Positions 25,276-34,429 of a stretch of 64,000 nt of DNA are shown here, piece by piece; the stretch's first letter is position 1; each line of letters starts with the position of its first letter. The stretch is from assembly GCF_014466955.1 (NCBI RefSeq), contig NZ_AP023396.1, positions 3,844,001 through 3,908,000 on the forward strand, in the 5' to 3' direction. This DNA is from Nocardia wallacei. Its GTDB lineage: Bacteria > Actinomycetota > Actinomycetes > Mycobacteriales > Mycobacteriaceae. The notes beneath the pieces are model-generated. The model made no database searches and had not been told where the DNA came from. It saw only the letters and a list, made by a program, of their open reading frames with translations. Made by a program: the position numbers and the translations under genes.

Positions 25276-26775
25276 TCAGGCCGAACGGCTTTCCGGCACG
25301 GCGCGCAGGCCGGCGGTGTCGCGCGAGAAGCGGAGCACGCCGTCCTCGAGCGGTCCCTTGCGTAGCAGCGCGCGGTCGCGGAAGTAGTTGTTGATGACCT
25401 TCCAGGGGCCGCGGGTGCCCTGGCGCGGCATCACCGCGTCGCCGCGGGCGATGTAGCCGGAGGTCAGCGCGCCGCCCATGAGCGAATGGCGGGAGATGTC
25501 GCCGGGCTCGGGCACCGCGACGAACCGGGTCAGCCCGTGGTCGCGCAGATGGTTGAGCAGGCGGCAGAAGTACTCGGCGGCCAGATCCGCCTTCAGCGTC
25601 CACGAGGCGTTGGTGTAGCCGATCACGATCATGGCGTTGGGGATGCCGCCGAGCAGGGCGCCCTTGTAGGCCACGAGATCGCGCACCGAGACCGGCTCGC
25701 CGTCCAGTTCCAGAGTGGCCCCGCCGAGCATCTGCACGGTGAGCCCGGTCGCGCTGATGATGATGTCGGCGGGCAGCTCCTCCCCCGACTCCAGCCGGAT
25801 CCCGGTTTCGGTGAAGGCGGCGATGCGGTCGGTGACGATCGAGGCCGCTCCGCTGCGCAGCACCTTGAACAGATCACCGTTGGGCACCACGCACAGCCGC
25901 TGATCCCACGGGTCGTAGCTCGGGCTGAAGTGCCGCATGTCGATCTGCGGCCCGACCTGTGCCCGGACCGCGGCCAGCAGCAGCTTGCGCGACAGCTTCG
26001 GATTGGTCCGCGACAGCTGGAAACTGGCCCGCTGCAGGGCGATGTTGCGGGCCCGGCCCGTCTTGTAGGCGATGGCGGCGGGCACCCGCGCGAACTTCAG
26101 GCCCACCGCGACCGGGTCGTCGGCGGGCAGCGCGGTGATGTAGGTGGGTGAGCGCTGCAGCATGGTCACGTGCGCGGCGTCGGCGCTCATCGCCGGGACG
26201 AGGGTGATCGCGGTGGCGCCGCTGCCGATCACCACGACCCGCTTGCCGCGGTAATCGAGGTCCTCGGGCCAGTGCTGCGGATGCACGAGGGGCCCGCGGA
26301 AGTTCTCCTGGCCGGGGAACGACGGGCGGTAGCCGTTGTCGTAGTCGTAGTAGCCGGTGCAGCCGACCAGGAAGTTGCTGGTGTAGGCCTCGGTCTCGCC
26401 GGTCTGCTCGTCGCGGGCGGTCACTGTCCAGATCCCTTGTGCGCTGGACCAATTCGCGCGCGTGACCTTGCGGCCGAAGCGGATGTGCGGGGTGACGCCG
26501 TACTCGTCGGCGGTATCGGCGATATAGCGGCGGATGTGCGGGCCGTCGGCGAGCACCTTGGTCCCGTGCCAGGGCCGGAAGCCGTACCCGAAGGTCAGCA
26601 TGTCCGAATCGGAGCGGATGCCCGGATAGCGGAACAGGTCCCAGGTGCCGCCGATGGCGGTGCGCCGCTCCAGGATCGCGTAGCTGCGCCCGGTCTGCTC
26701 GCGGGTCAGGTGACAGGCCATTCCGATGCCGGACAGGCCCGCGCCGATGATCAGTACGTCGACATGCCGCGCCAT
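25276..26775 (-). CDS. Flavin-containing monooxygenase (Baeyer-Villiger type)
   Basis: A 499-residue FAD/NADPH enzyme. The FAD motif IIGAGLSGIG is at residues 9-18 and the NADPH motif VVIGSGATAITL is near residue 185. A fingerprint-like FRGPLVHPQHWP precedes the second Rossmann motif. EthA-like features are the TWDLFRYPGIRSDSDM and TLKADLAAEYFCRLLNHL stretches. It likely oxygenates ketones or sulfur compounds in the cytoplasm. It is divergent from udgX with 170 bases between and convergent with sigG. Confidence 0.92.
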   Translation of the reverse strand: MARHVDVLIIGAGLSGIGMACHLTREQTGRSYAILERRTAIGGTWDLFRYPGIRSDSDMLTFGYGFRPWHGTKVLADGPHIRRYIADTADEYGVTPHIRFGRKVTRANWSSAQGIWTVTARDEQTGETEAYTSNFLVGCTGYYDYDNGYRPSFPGQENFRGPLVHPQHWPEDLDYRGKRVVVIGSGATAITLVPAMSADAAHVTMLQRSPTYITALPADDPVAVGLKFARVPAAIAYKTGRARNIALQRASFQLSRTNPKLSRKLLLAAVRAQVGPQIDMRHFSPSYDPWDQRLCVVPNGDLFKVLRSGAASIVTDRIAAFTETGIRLESGEELPADIIISATGLTVQMLGGATLELDGEPVSVRDLVAYKGALLGGIPNAMIVIGYTNASWTLKADLAAEYFCRLLNHLRDHGLTRFVAVPEPGDISRHSLMGGALTSGYIARGDAVMPRQGTRGPWKVINNYFRDRALLRKGPLEDGVLRFSRDTAGLRAVPESRSA

Positions 26776-26945
26776 TGAGGTACTCGTTTCGTGTCATCTC
26801 CGCCCGGACGTCCGTGACCGGGCCTACCCGCAGGGTACGTGTGATCACGGGTTACGTCTAGCGTGGGGCGGCGGTTTCCCCGGTCACGCCCCGGGTATCG
26901 CCGCAACAGCCGACAGCCGCAACAGCCGACAAGGGAGGACAGGAT

Positions 26946-27548
26946 ATGAGCGCCAGCGAATTCATCCCCGAGGGCGCGGATCTGGCGACCTTGCGCGCGG
27001 CGTCCTGCCGGTGCCACGGCTGTGACCTGTACAAGCACGCCACCCAGACCGTCTTCGGCGAGGGGCCGGAGAGCGCGAGCGTGGTGCTCGTGGGCGAGCA
27101 GCCCGGCGACCGGGAGGATGTGGCGGGCAGCCCGTTCGTCGGACCGGCCGGGCGGCTGCTGGATCGCGCGCTGTCCGAGGCGGGTATCGATCGGGAGACG
27201 GTGTATCTGACCAACGCGGTCAAGCACTTCAAGTTCACCGAACGCGGCAAGCGCCGCATCCACCAGCAGCCCGGCCGGACCGAGATCACCGCGTGCCGGC
27301 CGTGGCTCGAAGCCGAACTGGAACGGATCGAACCGGACCTGGTGGTGTGCCTGGGCGCCATCGCCGCGCAGTCGGTCATCGACCCGAAGTTCCGGGTGAG
27401 CAAGCAGCGCGGTGAGGTGGTGCCGCTGGGGGCCGGCCACGCCGTGGCGACGGTACATCCGTCGGCGGTACTGCGGTCTCCGGACCGCGACGCCGCCTAC
27501 GCGGACTTCCTCGCGGACCTGCGTGTCGCGCGGGCCGCCATGCGATGA
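26946..27548 (+). CDS. udgX: UdgX family uracil-DNA glycosylase-like protein
   Basis: A 200-residue member of the uracil-DNA glycosylase superfamily. Cys residues in CRCHGCDLY fit a 4Fe-4S cluster, GEQPGDREDVAGSPFVGPAG is motif 1, and the loop KRRIHQQPGR is diagnostic of UdgX. The His at residue 106 corresponds to the residue that forms a covalent bond with uracil-containing DNA in Mycobacterium smegmatis UdgX. It therefore probably binds uracil in DNA irreversibly rather than turning over. The ATG has GGAGGA upstream. Confidence 0.95.
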   Translation: MSASEFIPEGADLATLRAASCRCHGCDLYKHATQTVFGEGPESASVVLVGEQPGDREDVAGSPFVGPAGRLLDRALSEAGIDRETVYLTNAVKHFKFTERGKRRIHQQPGRTEITACRPWLEAELERIEPDLVVCLGAIAAQSVIDPKFRVSKQRGEVVPLGAGHAVATVHPSAVLRSPDRDAAYADFLADLRVARAAMR

Positions 27549-27559
27549 CGGCCCGCCGC

Positions 27560-27832
27560 CTATTCCAGCGCGGCTCCCAGCAGCAGCCCCGCCCCCGCGG
27601 ACGACAGTCCCAGCAGGATCGCCAGCATCGCCACGTGCACGGTCCGCAGCCGCCCGCCGCCGCGGGTGCGTGCCAGGTGCACCCAGGCGATGGTGGCGAC
27701 TGCGGTGGCCGCCAGGTGCAGCCAGACAAGGTGCCGCAACAACGAGGTCGACGCCTCCGAACCGGGCGGGGCCTCCGGGTGTGGATTTTCCAGCTGGTTG
27801 CGAACCAGCTCCGACATCGCGGTCATCACCAT
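27560..27832 (-). CDS. Small two-helix membrane protein
   Basis: About 90 residues with two predicted transmembrane helices (LVWLHLAATAVATIAWVHLA and VHVAMLAILLGLSSAGAGLL) separated by a short basic loop. The N-terminus is acidic and polar. The start could be the ATG at 27832 or a GTG three codons upstream, which has a better-spaced GGAAGG. It converges on udgX with 11 bases between. I do not recognise the family. Confidence 0.55.
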   Translation of the reverse strand: MVMTAMSELVRNQLENPHPEAPPGSEASTSLLRHLVWLHLAATAVATIAWVHLARTRGGGRLRTVHVAMLAILLGLSSAGAGLLLGAALE

Positions 27833-28069
27833 CTCGGGCACGCCCCTTCCGTGGCCCGTACGGGCCGGCTTCGGCCCGGTGGTATCGGGAGGGTTCCACG
27901 CTCCGGCCAGGGCAAACATCGAGCATCGCGGCTCGGCCGGAGTCCTTCGCGGGCAGGTGCGGACCCGTTACCCGGCGGGGGCGTTTCGCCGAGCGGAGCG
28001 ACCGGCCCGCACGCTGTAGGCTGACCCGAGCACGCGATCCGTTCACCTGCACAAGCGGGTTGGGCGCCG

Positions 28070-29419
28070 GTGTCGTACGCCTTCGACAATGACGTCATCG
28101 CGTCCGCCGATGCTGCCGTATTCGCGTCCGCAGGGACCGACAGTGAGGATTACCAGAACGTGGGCAAGCTCGAGAACTTCTCCACTCGCAACGGGGGTTT
28201 CCGCGATGTCGTGGTCACCGCGGTGGAGATCACGACGTCGATCGGCGCCGACACCGACAGCAGCTGGCAAGGCCTGCTGTCGGGCGAGAGCGGGATCAAG
28301 ATGCTGACCGACCCGGAGGTCACCGAGGCCGGTCTACCGAACACCATCGGCGGCAAGCTCGTTCACGACCCGACCACGGATCTGGACCGGGTCCGCAAGC
28401 GCCGGATGTGCTACGTGCAGCAGATGGCCTACGCCATGGGCAAGCGCCTGTGGGCCACGGCCGGGGAGCCCGAGGTCGACAAGGACCGTCTGGGCGTGTG
28501 CATCGGCACCGGCCTCGGCGGCGCCGACACCATCGTCGACGCCAACGACGCCATGCGCGCCGGCGGCTACCGCAAGGTGTCGCCGTTCGCCGTGCCGATG
28601 AGCATGCCCAACGGCGTGTCCGGCGTCGTCGGCCTGGACATCGGCGCGCGGGCCTGCGTGGTCACCCCTGTCTCGGCGTGCGCGTCGGGCAACGAGGCGC
28701 TCGTGCACGCCTGGCGCACGATCATTCTCGGCGAGGCCGACATGATGGTGGCCGGTGGTGTCGAGGGCTATATCAACCCGATGGCGATCGCCGGTTTCAC
28801 CATGGCGCGCGCGTTGAGTTCGCGGGTCGACGAGCCCGAGCGGGCCTCGCGTCCGTTCGACCGCGACCGCGACGGTTTCGTCTTCGGCGAGGCGGCGGCG
28901 CTACTGGTACTCGAGACCGAGGAACACGCGCTGGCCCGCGGCGCGAAGCCGCTGGCCCGCCTGCTCGGCGCCGGACTCACCGCCGACGGCTACCACATGG
29001 TCGCGCCCGACCCGGAGGGCCTGGGCTGTGCGCGGGCGATGCGCCGGGCCATCGAGACCGCGGGCGTCACCGCCGCCGACGTCGATCACGTCAACGCCCA
29101 CGCCACCGGCACCTCGATCGGCGACCTGTCCGAGGCGAAGGGCATCACCGCCGCGATCGGCAGCCACCCGGCGGTCTACGCGCCCAAGTCGGCGCTGGGC
29201 CACTCGGTGGGCGCGGTCGGCGCGCTGGAGGCGGCCATCTCGGTGCTGACGCTGCGCGACCAGGTCATCCCGCCGACACTGAACCTCGAGAACCAGGACC
29301 CGGAGGTCGATCTCGACGTGGTGCGCGACAAGCCGCGCTACACCAATGTCGAGTTCGTGATGAACAATTCGTTCGGCTTCGGTGGTCACAACGCCGCGGT
29401 GCTGTTCGGCAAGTACTGA
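28070..29419 (+). CDS. KasA-like beta-ketoacyl-ACP synthase
   Basis: A 449-residue condensing enzyme closely resembling mycobacterial KasA/KasB, which elongate meromycolate chains in the FAS-II system. The catalytic Cys204 lies in [11 protein letters not shown], the His residues are in [10 protein letters not shown] and [11 protein letters not shown], and the tail [18 protein letters not shown] is characteristic. The first 35 residues ([13 protein letters not shown]...) are an extension absent from KasA; a GTG near 28160 would give the canonical length. It stands alone here, without acpM, fabD or accD6, so it is probably an extra copy. Confidence 0.92.
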   Translation: MSYAFDNDVIASADAAVFASAGTDSEDYQNVGKLENFSTRNGGFRDVVVTAVEITTSIGADTDSSWQGLLSGESGIKMLTDPEVTEAGLPNTIGGKLVHDPTTDLDRVRKRRMCYVQQMAYAMGKRLWATAGEPEVDKDRLGVCIGTGLGGADTIVDANDAMRAGGYRKVSPFAVPMSMPNGVSGVVGLDIGARACVVTPVSACASGNEALVHAWRTIILGEADMMVAGGVEGYINPMAIAGFTMARALSSRVDEPERASRPFDRDRDGFVFGEAAALLVLETEEHALARGAKPLARLLGAGLTADGYHMVAPDPEGLGCARAMRRAIETAGVTAADVDHVNAHATGTSIGDLSEAKGITAAIGSHPAVYAPKSALGHSVGAVGALEAAISVLTLRDQVIPPTLNLENQDPEVDLDVVRDKPRYTNVEFVMNNSFGFGGHNAAVLFGKY

Positions 29420-29449
29420 GTTCGAGTACCGGTTCCGCTCGCCGGGTCG

Positions 29450-30943
29450 TCAGCCGGCGGCCTCCGCCGAGGAGGCCGCCCGGGCTCGGCGGCGGCGCGC
29501 GGCGTCGAGGTCGGCGGGCTCGGGCGGCTCGGGGGCGCGCGACCGGTAGCGGTCCACCACCTCGGCCAATTCCGGTGACCAGCGCTGGATTTCGGCGCCG
29601 ATCGGGCCCTGCACGTGCAGCTGGCACATCAGCCCGGCCGCCGTCAGCACGCAGCGCGCGAACGGGGTGTAGTCCGCGGGCATGGTCAGTTCGCGATTGA
29701 CATTGGTCAGCCGCAGGTCCAATGCCCGCAGCACGCGCTTGCGCAGCCATCGAGTGGACAGCTGGAACGTCGGCGCCAGCAGCGGCTCGACGAACGGCTC
29801 GAGTTGTTTGCCCAGCGCGTCGACGTCGAAATCCCGTGCCGGATCGACGAATCCGTGTGTGCGGATGGCGGCGCGCAGTTCCGGGCCGCCGCCGTTGACC
29901 AGCGCCTCGCCGATGCCCGACACCGCGTCGAGGAAGCCGTCCGGCGGGAACGGCGTGCAGGCCCCGAAATCGACCACGCCCAACCGGCCGTCGGGCAGCA
30001 TGCGGAAGTTGCCCGGGTGCGGGTCGCAGTACAGCAGCCCGGTCCGCTGCCAGGCCGACAGCACGAACCGCAGCACCAGCATCCCGGCCCGGTCCCGCTC
30101 GGCCTGGGAACCGGAGGCGATCAGCCGCGGCAGGGGCACGCCGTCGAGCCACTCCGAGACCACCACGTCGCCCTGCTGGGCCACCACCCGCGGGATCTGG
30201 AAGTCCGGGTCGTCGGCGTAGGCGGCGGCGAAGGCGCGCTGGTTGTCGGCCTCGGCGACGTAGTCGAGTTCGGCCCGCACCGACGCCGCCAGCGCCTCGG
30301 TCAGCGATTTGATGTCCGCGCCCGGCGCGAAAACCGGTGCCAGCGCGGAGATTCGGCGCAACTCCTCGAGGTCGCCGAGCACCGCGGCCCGGGCGCCGGG
30401 GTACATGATCTTCACCGCGACCGGACGGCCGTCGTGCCAGACGGCCCGGTGCACCTGGCCGATGCTGGCCGCCGCCGCGCGCCGATCGTCGAACTCGGCG
30501 AACCGATCCCGCCAGTCCGCGCCCAGGCTCTCGGCCACCGCGGCGTGCACGGTGCGCGGCAGCATCGGCGGCGCGGAGTCCTGCAAGCGGCTCAGCGCGG
30601 TGCGGTACGGCTCGGCCAGCGCGGGCGGCAGCGCCAGCTCGTAGATGGCGAGCAGCTGGCCCAGCTTGGCCGCGCAACCCTTCAGCTCACCGAGCACCTC
30701 GAAGATGTGCTGGGCGGTGCGCACCTGGATCTCGTGCTCGATCTCGGCGGGCGACCGCCCCAGCGCCCGTTTGCCGACCCCGGCGGCACGGCGCCCGGCG
30801 AAGGCCACCGGCAGGGCCGCCAGCTTCGCGCTGCGAACCATCCTGTGCCCCGGCGGATTTCCGTCCCGGCGGGCACGGCCCCACGCGCGACCGGCGCCGG
30901 TGCGTTCGTTCTCCGGCCGGTCGCCGACGCGACGAAAAGACAT
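29450..30943 (-). CDS. ABC1/UbiB-family atypical kinase
   Basis: A 497-residue protein of the ABC1 (ADCK/UbiB) family. The KxGQ motif is in AAKLGQLLAIY, the Ala-rich loop in AAAASIGQVHRA, the ATP-binding Lys in PVAVKIMYPG, the Glu in VRAELDYVAEADNQ, and the catalytic/metal motif in CDPHPGNFR and VVDFGACTPF. Such proteins support quinone or lipid metabolism; several are ATPases rather than protein kinases. It is divergent from a GntR gene and converges on the KasA-like gene. Confidence 0.9.
   Translation of the reverse strand: MSFRRVGDRPENERTGAGRAWGRARRDGNPPGHRMVRSAKLAALPVAFAGRRAAGVGKRALGRSPAEIEHEIQVRTAQHIFEVLGELKGCAAKLGQLLAIYELALPPALAEPYRTALSRLQDSAPPMLPRTVHAAVAESLGADWRDRFAEFDDRRAAAASIGQVHRAVWHDGRPVAVKIMYPGARAAVLGDLEELRRISALAPVFAPGADIKSLTEALAASVRAELDYVAEADNQRAFAAAYADDPDFQIPRVVAQQGDVVVSEWLDGVPLPRLIASGSQAERDRAGMLVLRFVLSAWQRTGLLYCDPHPGNFRMLPDGRLGVVDFGACTPFPPDGFLDAVSGIGEALVNGGGPELRAAIRTHGFVDPARDFDVDALGKQLEPFVEPLLAPTFQLSTRWLRKRVLRALDLRLTNVNRELTMPADYTPFARCVLTAAGLMCQLHVQGPIGAEIQRWSPELAEVVDRYRSRAPEPPEPADLDAARRRRARAASSAEAAG
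29456..29480. terminator. Stem-loop between convergent genes
   Basis: GGCGGCCTC and GAGGCCGCC make a perfect 9-bp GC stem with a 7-base loop, 37 bases past the KasA-like stop codon and inside the last codons of the ABC1 gene. The position suits termination of the plus-strand transcript. No clear T-tract follows, as is common in actinobacteria. Confidence 0.4.
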
Positions 30944-31041
30944 CGATCACCCCATCGTGTGCGCAGCCCGCAACCATGCACGTGCAGTTCGGCACAGCAC
31001 AGCTTAGACTGTCTGGGACGTAGCCGAAAAGTGTTCGTGGG

Positions 31042-31078
31042 TCAACCACATCGGTTTCAACCACATCGAAAGGGTTGA
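31042..31078. promoter_or_regulatory. Direct and inverted TCAACC repeats, putative GntR site
   Basis: TCAACCACATCG occurs twice (31042-31053 and 31057-31068), offset by 15 bases, and GGGTTGA at 31072-31078 mirrors the second TCAACC. The array lies directly before the GntR start, between divergent genes, as expected for an autoregulated operator. Confidence 0.55.
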
Positions 31079-31085
31079 GAGATCA

Positions 31086-31850
31086 ATGGGAGCGCAGACG
31101 GTCGTCGCCGATGTCGCCGACGAGTTGGCGCGCCGGGTGGCGGCGGGTGAGTACACTCCCGGCGACCTGATGCCCTCCGTTCGCCAGGTGGCCGAGGAAT
31201 TCGCGATGAATCGCGCCACCGCGCAACTCATCCTGGGCCGCCTGGAGTCGCACGGGTTCGTCGAGGCGCACCGCGGCAAGGGTTTCACCATCCGCGACGT
31301 GCGCGAGCACGGCGGAGTCGAGGTGTACCGCAGGCTGTTCCGGCTTTCGCTGCCGCAGCCCGAGGTCGCGGTGGAGATGTTCCGTGACATCGTCACCATG
31401 CAGCGGCAGATCGTGATGGACGCGCTACTGGTCTACACCGCCGACCCGCACGGCGCCGACACCGCGGTGCTGGAGCGGGCCATCGACGATCTGGAAACCC
31501 TCGCCCGCCAGCCGGTTCCGAACCTGTCGGCGCTGTTCTCCGGGGAGCTGGCGCTGGTCCGCACGCTGCTGTCGGCGCTCGGCCACAGCATGCAGCGCGC
31601 GGTGCTCAACTCGATCGGCGAGATGATCCTCGAGGTGCCCGCGGCCGTCGAGTCCTATTACGCGGTGGGCCCGGATCTGCACGTGCTGATGTGGCGGGCG
31701 CTGGCGGCGGTGTGGGCTTCCGAGTCCGGCCCGTCGGATGCGCAGGTGGCGCTGTTCGAGGACCTGTTCGGGATGTTCCACGAGCGCGTCGTGGCCCATT
31801 TCGAGCAGGCGATGAGCCCGGGGGAAGCCCCCGCCGCGGCCACCGCTTGA
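31086..31850 (+). CDS. GntR family transcriptional regulator
   Basis: A 254-residue regulator. The winged helix covers residues 5-75 (LARRVAAGEYTPGDLMPSVR, EEFAMNRATAQLILGRLESH, KGFTIRD). The C-terminal part is all-alpha (FCD-like length, but without an obvious metal-binding His triad). It is divergent from the ABC1-kinase gene, and the repeats just upstream suggest that it controls itself and possibly the kinase gene. The ligand is unknown. Confidence 0.88.
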   Translation: MGAQTVVADVADELARRVAAGEYTPGDLMPSVRQVAEEFAMNRATAQLILGRLESHGFVEAHRGKGFTIRDVREHGGVEVYRRLFRLSLPQPEVAVEMFRDIVTMQRQIVMDALLVYTADPHGADTAVLERAIDDLETLARQPVPNLSALFSGELALVRTLLSALGHSMQRAVLNSIGEMILEVPAAVESYYAVGPDLHVLMWRALAAVWASESGPSDAQVALFEDLFGMFHERVVAHFEQAMSPGEAPAAATA

Positions 31851-32059
31851 CCTCACCGCGGCTTCCCGTCGTTGGTAAGGGTTCAGGCACGGTTCACCTA
31901 CATCTTGGCCCAACCCCGCGCGCGGTACCGCCGGTCTCGGTTACCGTCGAGTCGGCAGGGGGTTCGCGAGCACGTCCTCGAGGTATTCGCGCACCGCGAG
32001 TATCGCGCGCTCGGCGACCGTCTCACCGGGAAAGGTTCTGCGGCGCAAGGAGTTCGGTC

Positions 32060-32971
32060 GTGTCTGTTCGAAAAAGTTGTGGCGCTCTCGCCTCCGCGGC
32101 CGCGATCGCGGCGGCGGTCGTGTCGGCGGCCGGGACGCCCGCGGCGCAGGCGGCGCCCGGCGGCTGCCCGGATCTGTACGTGGTCGCCGTGCCCGGCACC
32201 TGGGAGACCTCGCGCGAGGATCCCCGGGAGGGAATGCTGTCGGCCGTCACCGACGGACTGCCCGGCAATATCCGCACCGACTACGTCAGCTACGCCGCGA
32301 CGGCGATGCCGTGGGAGGGCGAGGTGTACGGCCGGTCCAAGCAGGAGGGTTTCGACAACGCGCGAAACCTGGTCGCGGACATGGGACGCGCCTGCCCCGC
32401 CACCCGGATCGCGCTGCTGGGCTACAGCCAGGGCGCCGACGCCGCCGGAGACCTGGCCGCCCAGATCGGCACCGGTCTCGGGGTGGTCCCGCCGGACCGG
32501 GTGGCCGCGGTGGGCCTGCTGGCCGACCCACGCCGCTCGCCGACCGATCCGATGGTCGGCCCGCCGGTGCCCGGCGCCGGCGCGGGCGGACCCCGGATCG
32601 GCGGATTCGGCTGGCTGACACCGCGGGTGCGGAGCATCTGCGCCGTCGGTGACCTGTACTGTTCCACGCCCGACGACGACTACGCCACCCGCATCGCCGG
32701 GTTCTTCGCGCAGCTCTCCGCGCCCGATCCGGGCCTGGCGAACCGCTATCAGCAGGAGGCGCAGTCGATCATCAACGATCTGATGGCCGCGGGCGGGCTG
32801 CCGATGTTGCAGAGCCAGTTCACCGATTCCGCCAACGAGCAGCGCCGCCAGGAACTCGAGGAGTTCTACAGCTCGAAGGTGCACCAGGAGTACGCGTCCT
32901 ACGTCGTCGACGGCAACGGAGCCACCGCGACCGGCTGGCTGCGCCACTGGCTGCTCGACGCGGCACGCTGA
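32060..32971 (+). CDS. Secreted cutinase-family serine hydrolase
   Basis: A 303-residue protein with a Sec signal peptide cleaved near AAQAAPGG (about residue 30). The alpha/beta-hydrolase core has the nucleophile in ALLGYSQGADAAG, CPDLYVVAVPGTWETS near the start, and a disulphide-type segment ICAVGDLYCSTPDDDY carrying the probable catalytic Asp. The His candidate is in KVHQEYASYV. Cutinase-like proteins of mycolata hydrolyse lipids or polyesters in the envelope. The GTG has AAGGAG upstream. Confidence 0.9.
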   Translation: MSVRKSCGALASAAAIAAAVVSAAGTPAAQAAPGGCPDLYVVAVPGTWETSREDPREGMLSAVTDGLPGNIRTDYVSYAATAMPWEGEVYGRSKQEGFDNARNLVADMGRACPATRIALLGYSQGADAAGDLAAQIGTGLGVVPPDRVAAVGLLADPRRSPTDPMVGPPVPGAGAGGPRIGGFGWLTPRVRSICAVGDLYCSTPDDDYATRIAGFFAQLSAPDPGLANRYQQEAQSIINDLMAAGGLPMLQSQFTDSANEQRRQELEEFYSSKVHQEYASYVVDGNGATATGWLRHWLLDAAR

Positions 32972-33088
32972 GCACCGGCTTCCGAAAGTCCTCAAATTCA
33001 CCAAACGGACCTTCCCCAGGTCCGATATCTCGTACGCTACCGACCGGTAACGGGTAGTTGGGGTGGGTTTGCGAAGGAGGGCTCGGTG

Positions 33089-33142
33089 ATGCAGCGGATG
33101 GGTGGCGGCGCTGACCGAGGCCGACGAATTGCAGGTGGCTAG
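33089..33142 (+). CDS. Putative 17-codon leader ORF of the TetR gene
   Basis: An AAGGAGG-type ribosome binding site at 33074-33080 is followed by GTG-ATG (33086-33091) and an open frame encoding MQRMGGGADRGRRIAGG. Its TAG ends one base before the ATG of the TetR gene (TAGCATG), the arrangement needed for translational reinitiation. The regulator has no good ribosome binding site of its own. It may be a coupling leader, or a GTG at 33102 in the TetR frame may be the true start. Confidence 0.4.
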   Translation: MQRMGGGADRGRRIAGG

Positions 33143-33143
33143 C

Positions 33144-33854
33144 ATGAGCGGAACAAGCACGGCAACCGACACGGTGTCGTCGCTGCGAGAACGACTGATA
33201 GATGCGACAATCCAACTCCTCTCGACGGAGGGGCTCGCAGCGCTGACGGTGCGGCGGGTCTCCCGGATATGTGATGTATCGACCATGGCGATCTATTCGA
33301 ATTTCAGCGGCATGCCCGGCCTGCTGCGGGCGGTCGGCTCGGTCGGCTTCGCGCAGCTCAACACCCGCCTGTCGGAGTGCGCGATCAGCGACGACCCGAT
33401 CACCGACATCCTGGTGCTGGGCTTCATCTTCCGCGACGAGGCGCTGCACAAGCCGGAGTTGTTCCGGCTGATGTACGCCACCGAGTCGCCGAAGGCGGAG
33501 GTCAAGCTCAACCGCGGCAATATCCTGTCCGGTTCGGGCGACTCCGATTTCGAGAACTTCGCGGAGAGTTTCGACCATGTCGTGCGGGCGACCCAGCGCG
33601 CGCTCGATGCCGGGCTGATCCGGGCCACGAACGCGCGGGCGGCGGCGGCCCAGTTCTGGACGGGCCTGTACGGGTTCATCCAGCTGGATATGGCCGGGCT
33701 CTACGGCGACGAGGGACTGACCGAAGTGCTGCTGCCCTCGATCGTCAACATCCTGATCGGGATGGGCGCCGAACCGGCGCGCGTACAGCAGTCGGTGACG
33801 CGGGTCGCGCAACTGGTGCTCTCGCCCAGCCAGGACCCGGTCACCCTGACCTGA
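33144..33854 (+). CDS. TetR family regulator at the edge of the PKS cluster
   Basis: About 236 residues. The helix-turn-helix is at residues 12-60 (RERLIDATIQLLSTEGLAAL, VRRVSRICDVSTMAIYSNFSG). The ligand domain carries FRDEALHKPELFRLMYATES. It lies next to the NTF2-like gene and the PKS operon, whose intergenic region contains five copies of a repeated motif, so it is the best candidate for a cluster-situated regulator. A near-palindrome CTACCGACCGGTAACGGGTAG at 33037-33057 could be its own operator. Confidence 0.88.
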   Translation: MSGTSTATDTVSSLRERLIDATIQLLSTEGLAALTVRRVSRICDVSTMAIYSNFSGMPGLLRAVGSVGFAQLNTRLSECAISDDPITDILVLGFIFRDEALHKPELFRLMYATESPKAEVKLNRGNILSGSGDSDFENFAESFDHVVRATQRALDAGLIRATNARAAAAQFWTGLYGFIQLDMAGLYGDEGLTEVLLPSIVNILIGMGAEPARVQQSVTRVAQLVLSPSQDPVTLT

Positions 33855-33865
33855 CCGCGCGATGC

Positions 33866-34411
33866 TCAGCGGGGCGGGCGCAGCTTCGCCCCGGCCCGCT
33901 GGAGCCGGGCCATGAAGCGTTCGGCGAAGCCGTTGCGCTTGGGCAGCAGGCCCAGTTGCAGCAGCAGTTCGTTGAGGTCCCAGGTGGCCTTGCTGCGCCA
34001 GATCAGCTCGGACCGGAACTGCCAGATGTCGACCACCAGCAGATCGAATTTCTTTCCGGTGGCGGCGAATCCGGGCGGGTCGATGGGCCCGAGGTGGGTG
34101 CCGCTCATCCGCCACGGCACGATCGCCGCCCGGTTGTCGGCGGTGAGGGTGGGTTCGAAGACCAGGTCGTAGGAGACGTCGGGGAACGAGCGCACGGTGT
34201 CGCCGACGAATTTGGCCACCCCCGCGCGGCCGACGATCAGCGCTTCCTCCGAGGGGTCCAGCCAGCGTGTGTCGGTGGTGACGCACGCGGCGACGGCGGC
34301 GGGGTCCCCGGTGTTCCAGCCGGCGATGTAGCGATCGACGAAGGCCCGCAACCAGTCCCGGCCGGCGATCGGCTCGGCGCCCGGGTCGAGCGTGAATTCA
34401 CCGGAGTGCAT
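33866..34411 (-). CDS. NTF2/SnoaL-like fold protein
   Basis: A 181-residue protein with the cone-shaped NTF2-like fold pattern: FVDRYIAGWNTGDPAAVAAC, TRWLDPSEEALIVGRAGVAK, SYDLVFEPTL and a late VDIWQFRSELI strand. SnoaL-like members are polyketide cyclases, epoxide hydrolases or ligand-binding proteins. It is transcribed away from the PKS and shares the motif-rich intergenic region with it, so it could be a tailoring enzyme of the cluster. No catalytic residues can be assigned with confidence. Confidence 0.8.
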   Translation of the reverse strand: MHSGEFTLDPGAEPIAGRDWLRAFVDRYIAGWNTGDPAAVAACVTTDTRWLDPSEEALIVGRAGVAKFVGDTVRSFPDVSYDLVFEPTLTADNRAAIVPWRMSGTHLGPIDPPGFAATGKKFDLLVVDIWQFRSELIWRSKATWDLNELLLQLGLLPKRNGFAERFMARLQRAGAKLRPPR

Positions 34412-34429
34412 GGGCGCGAAAGTACACCC

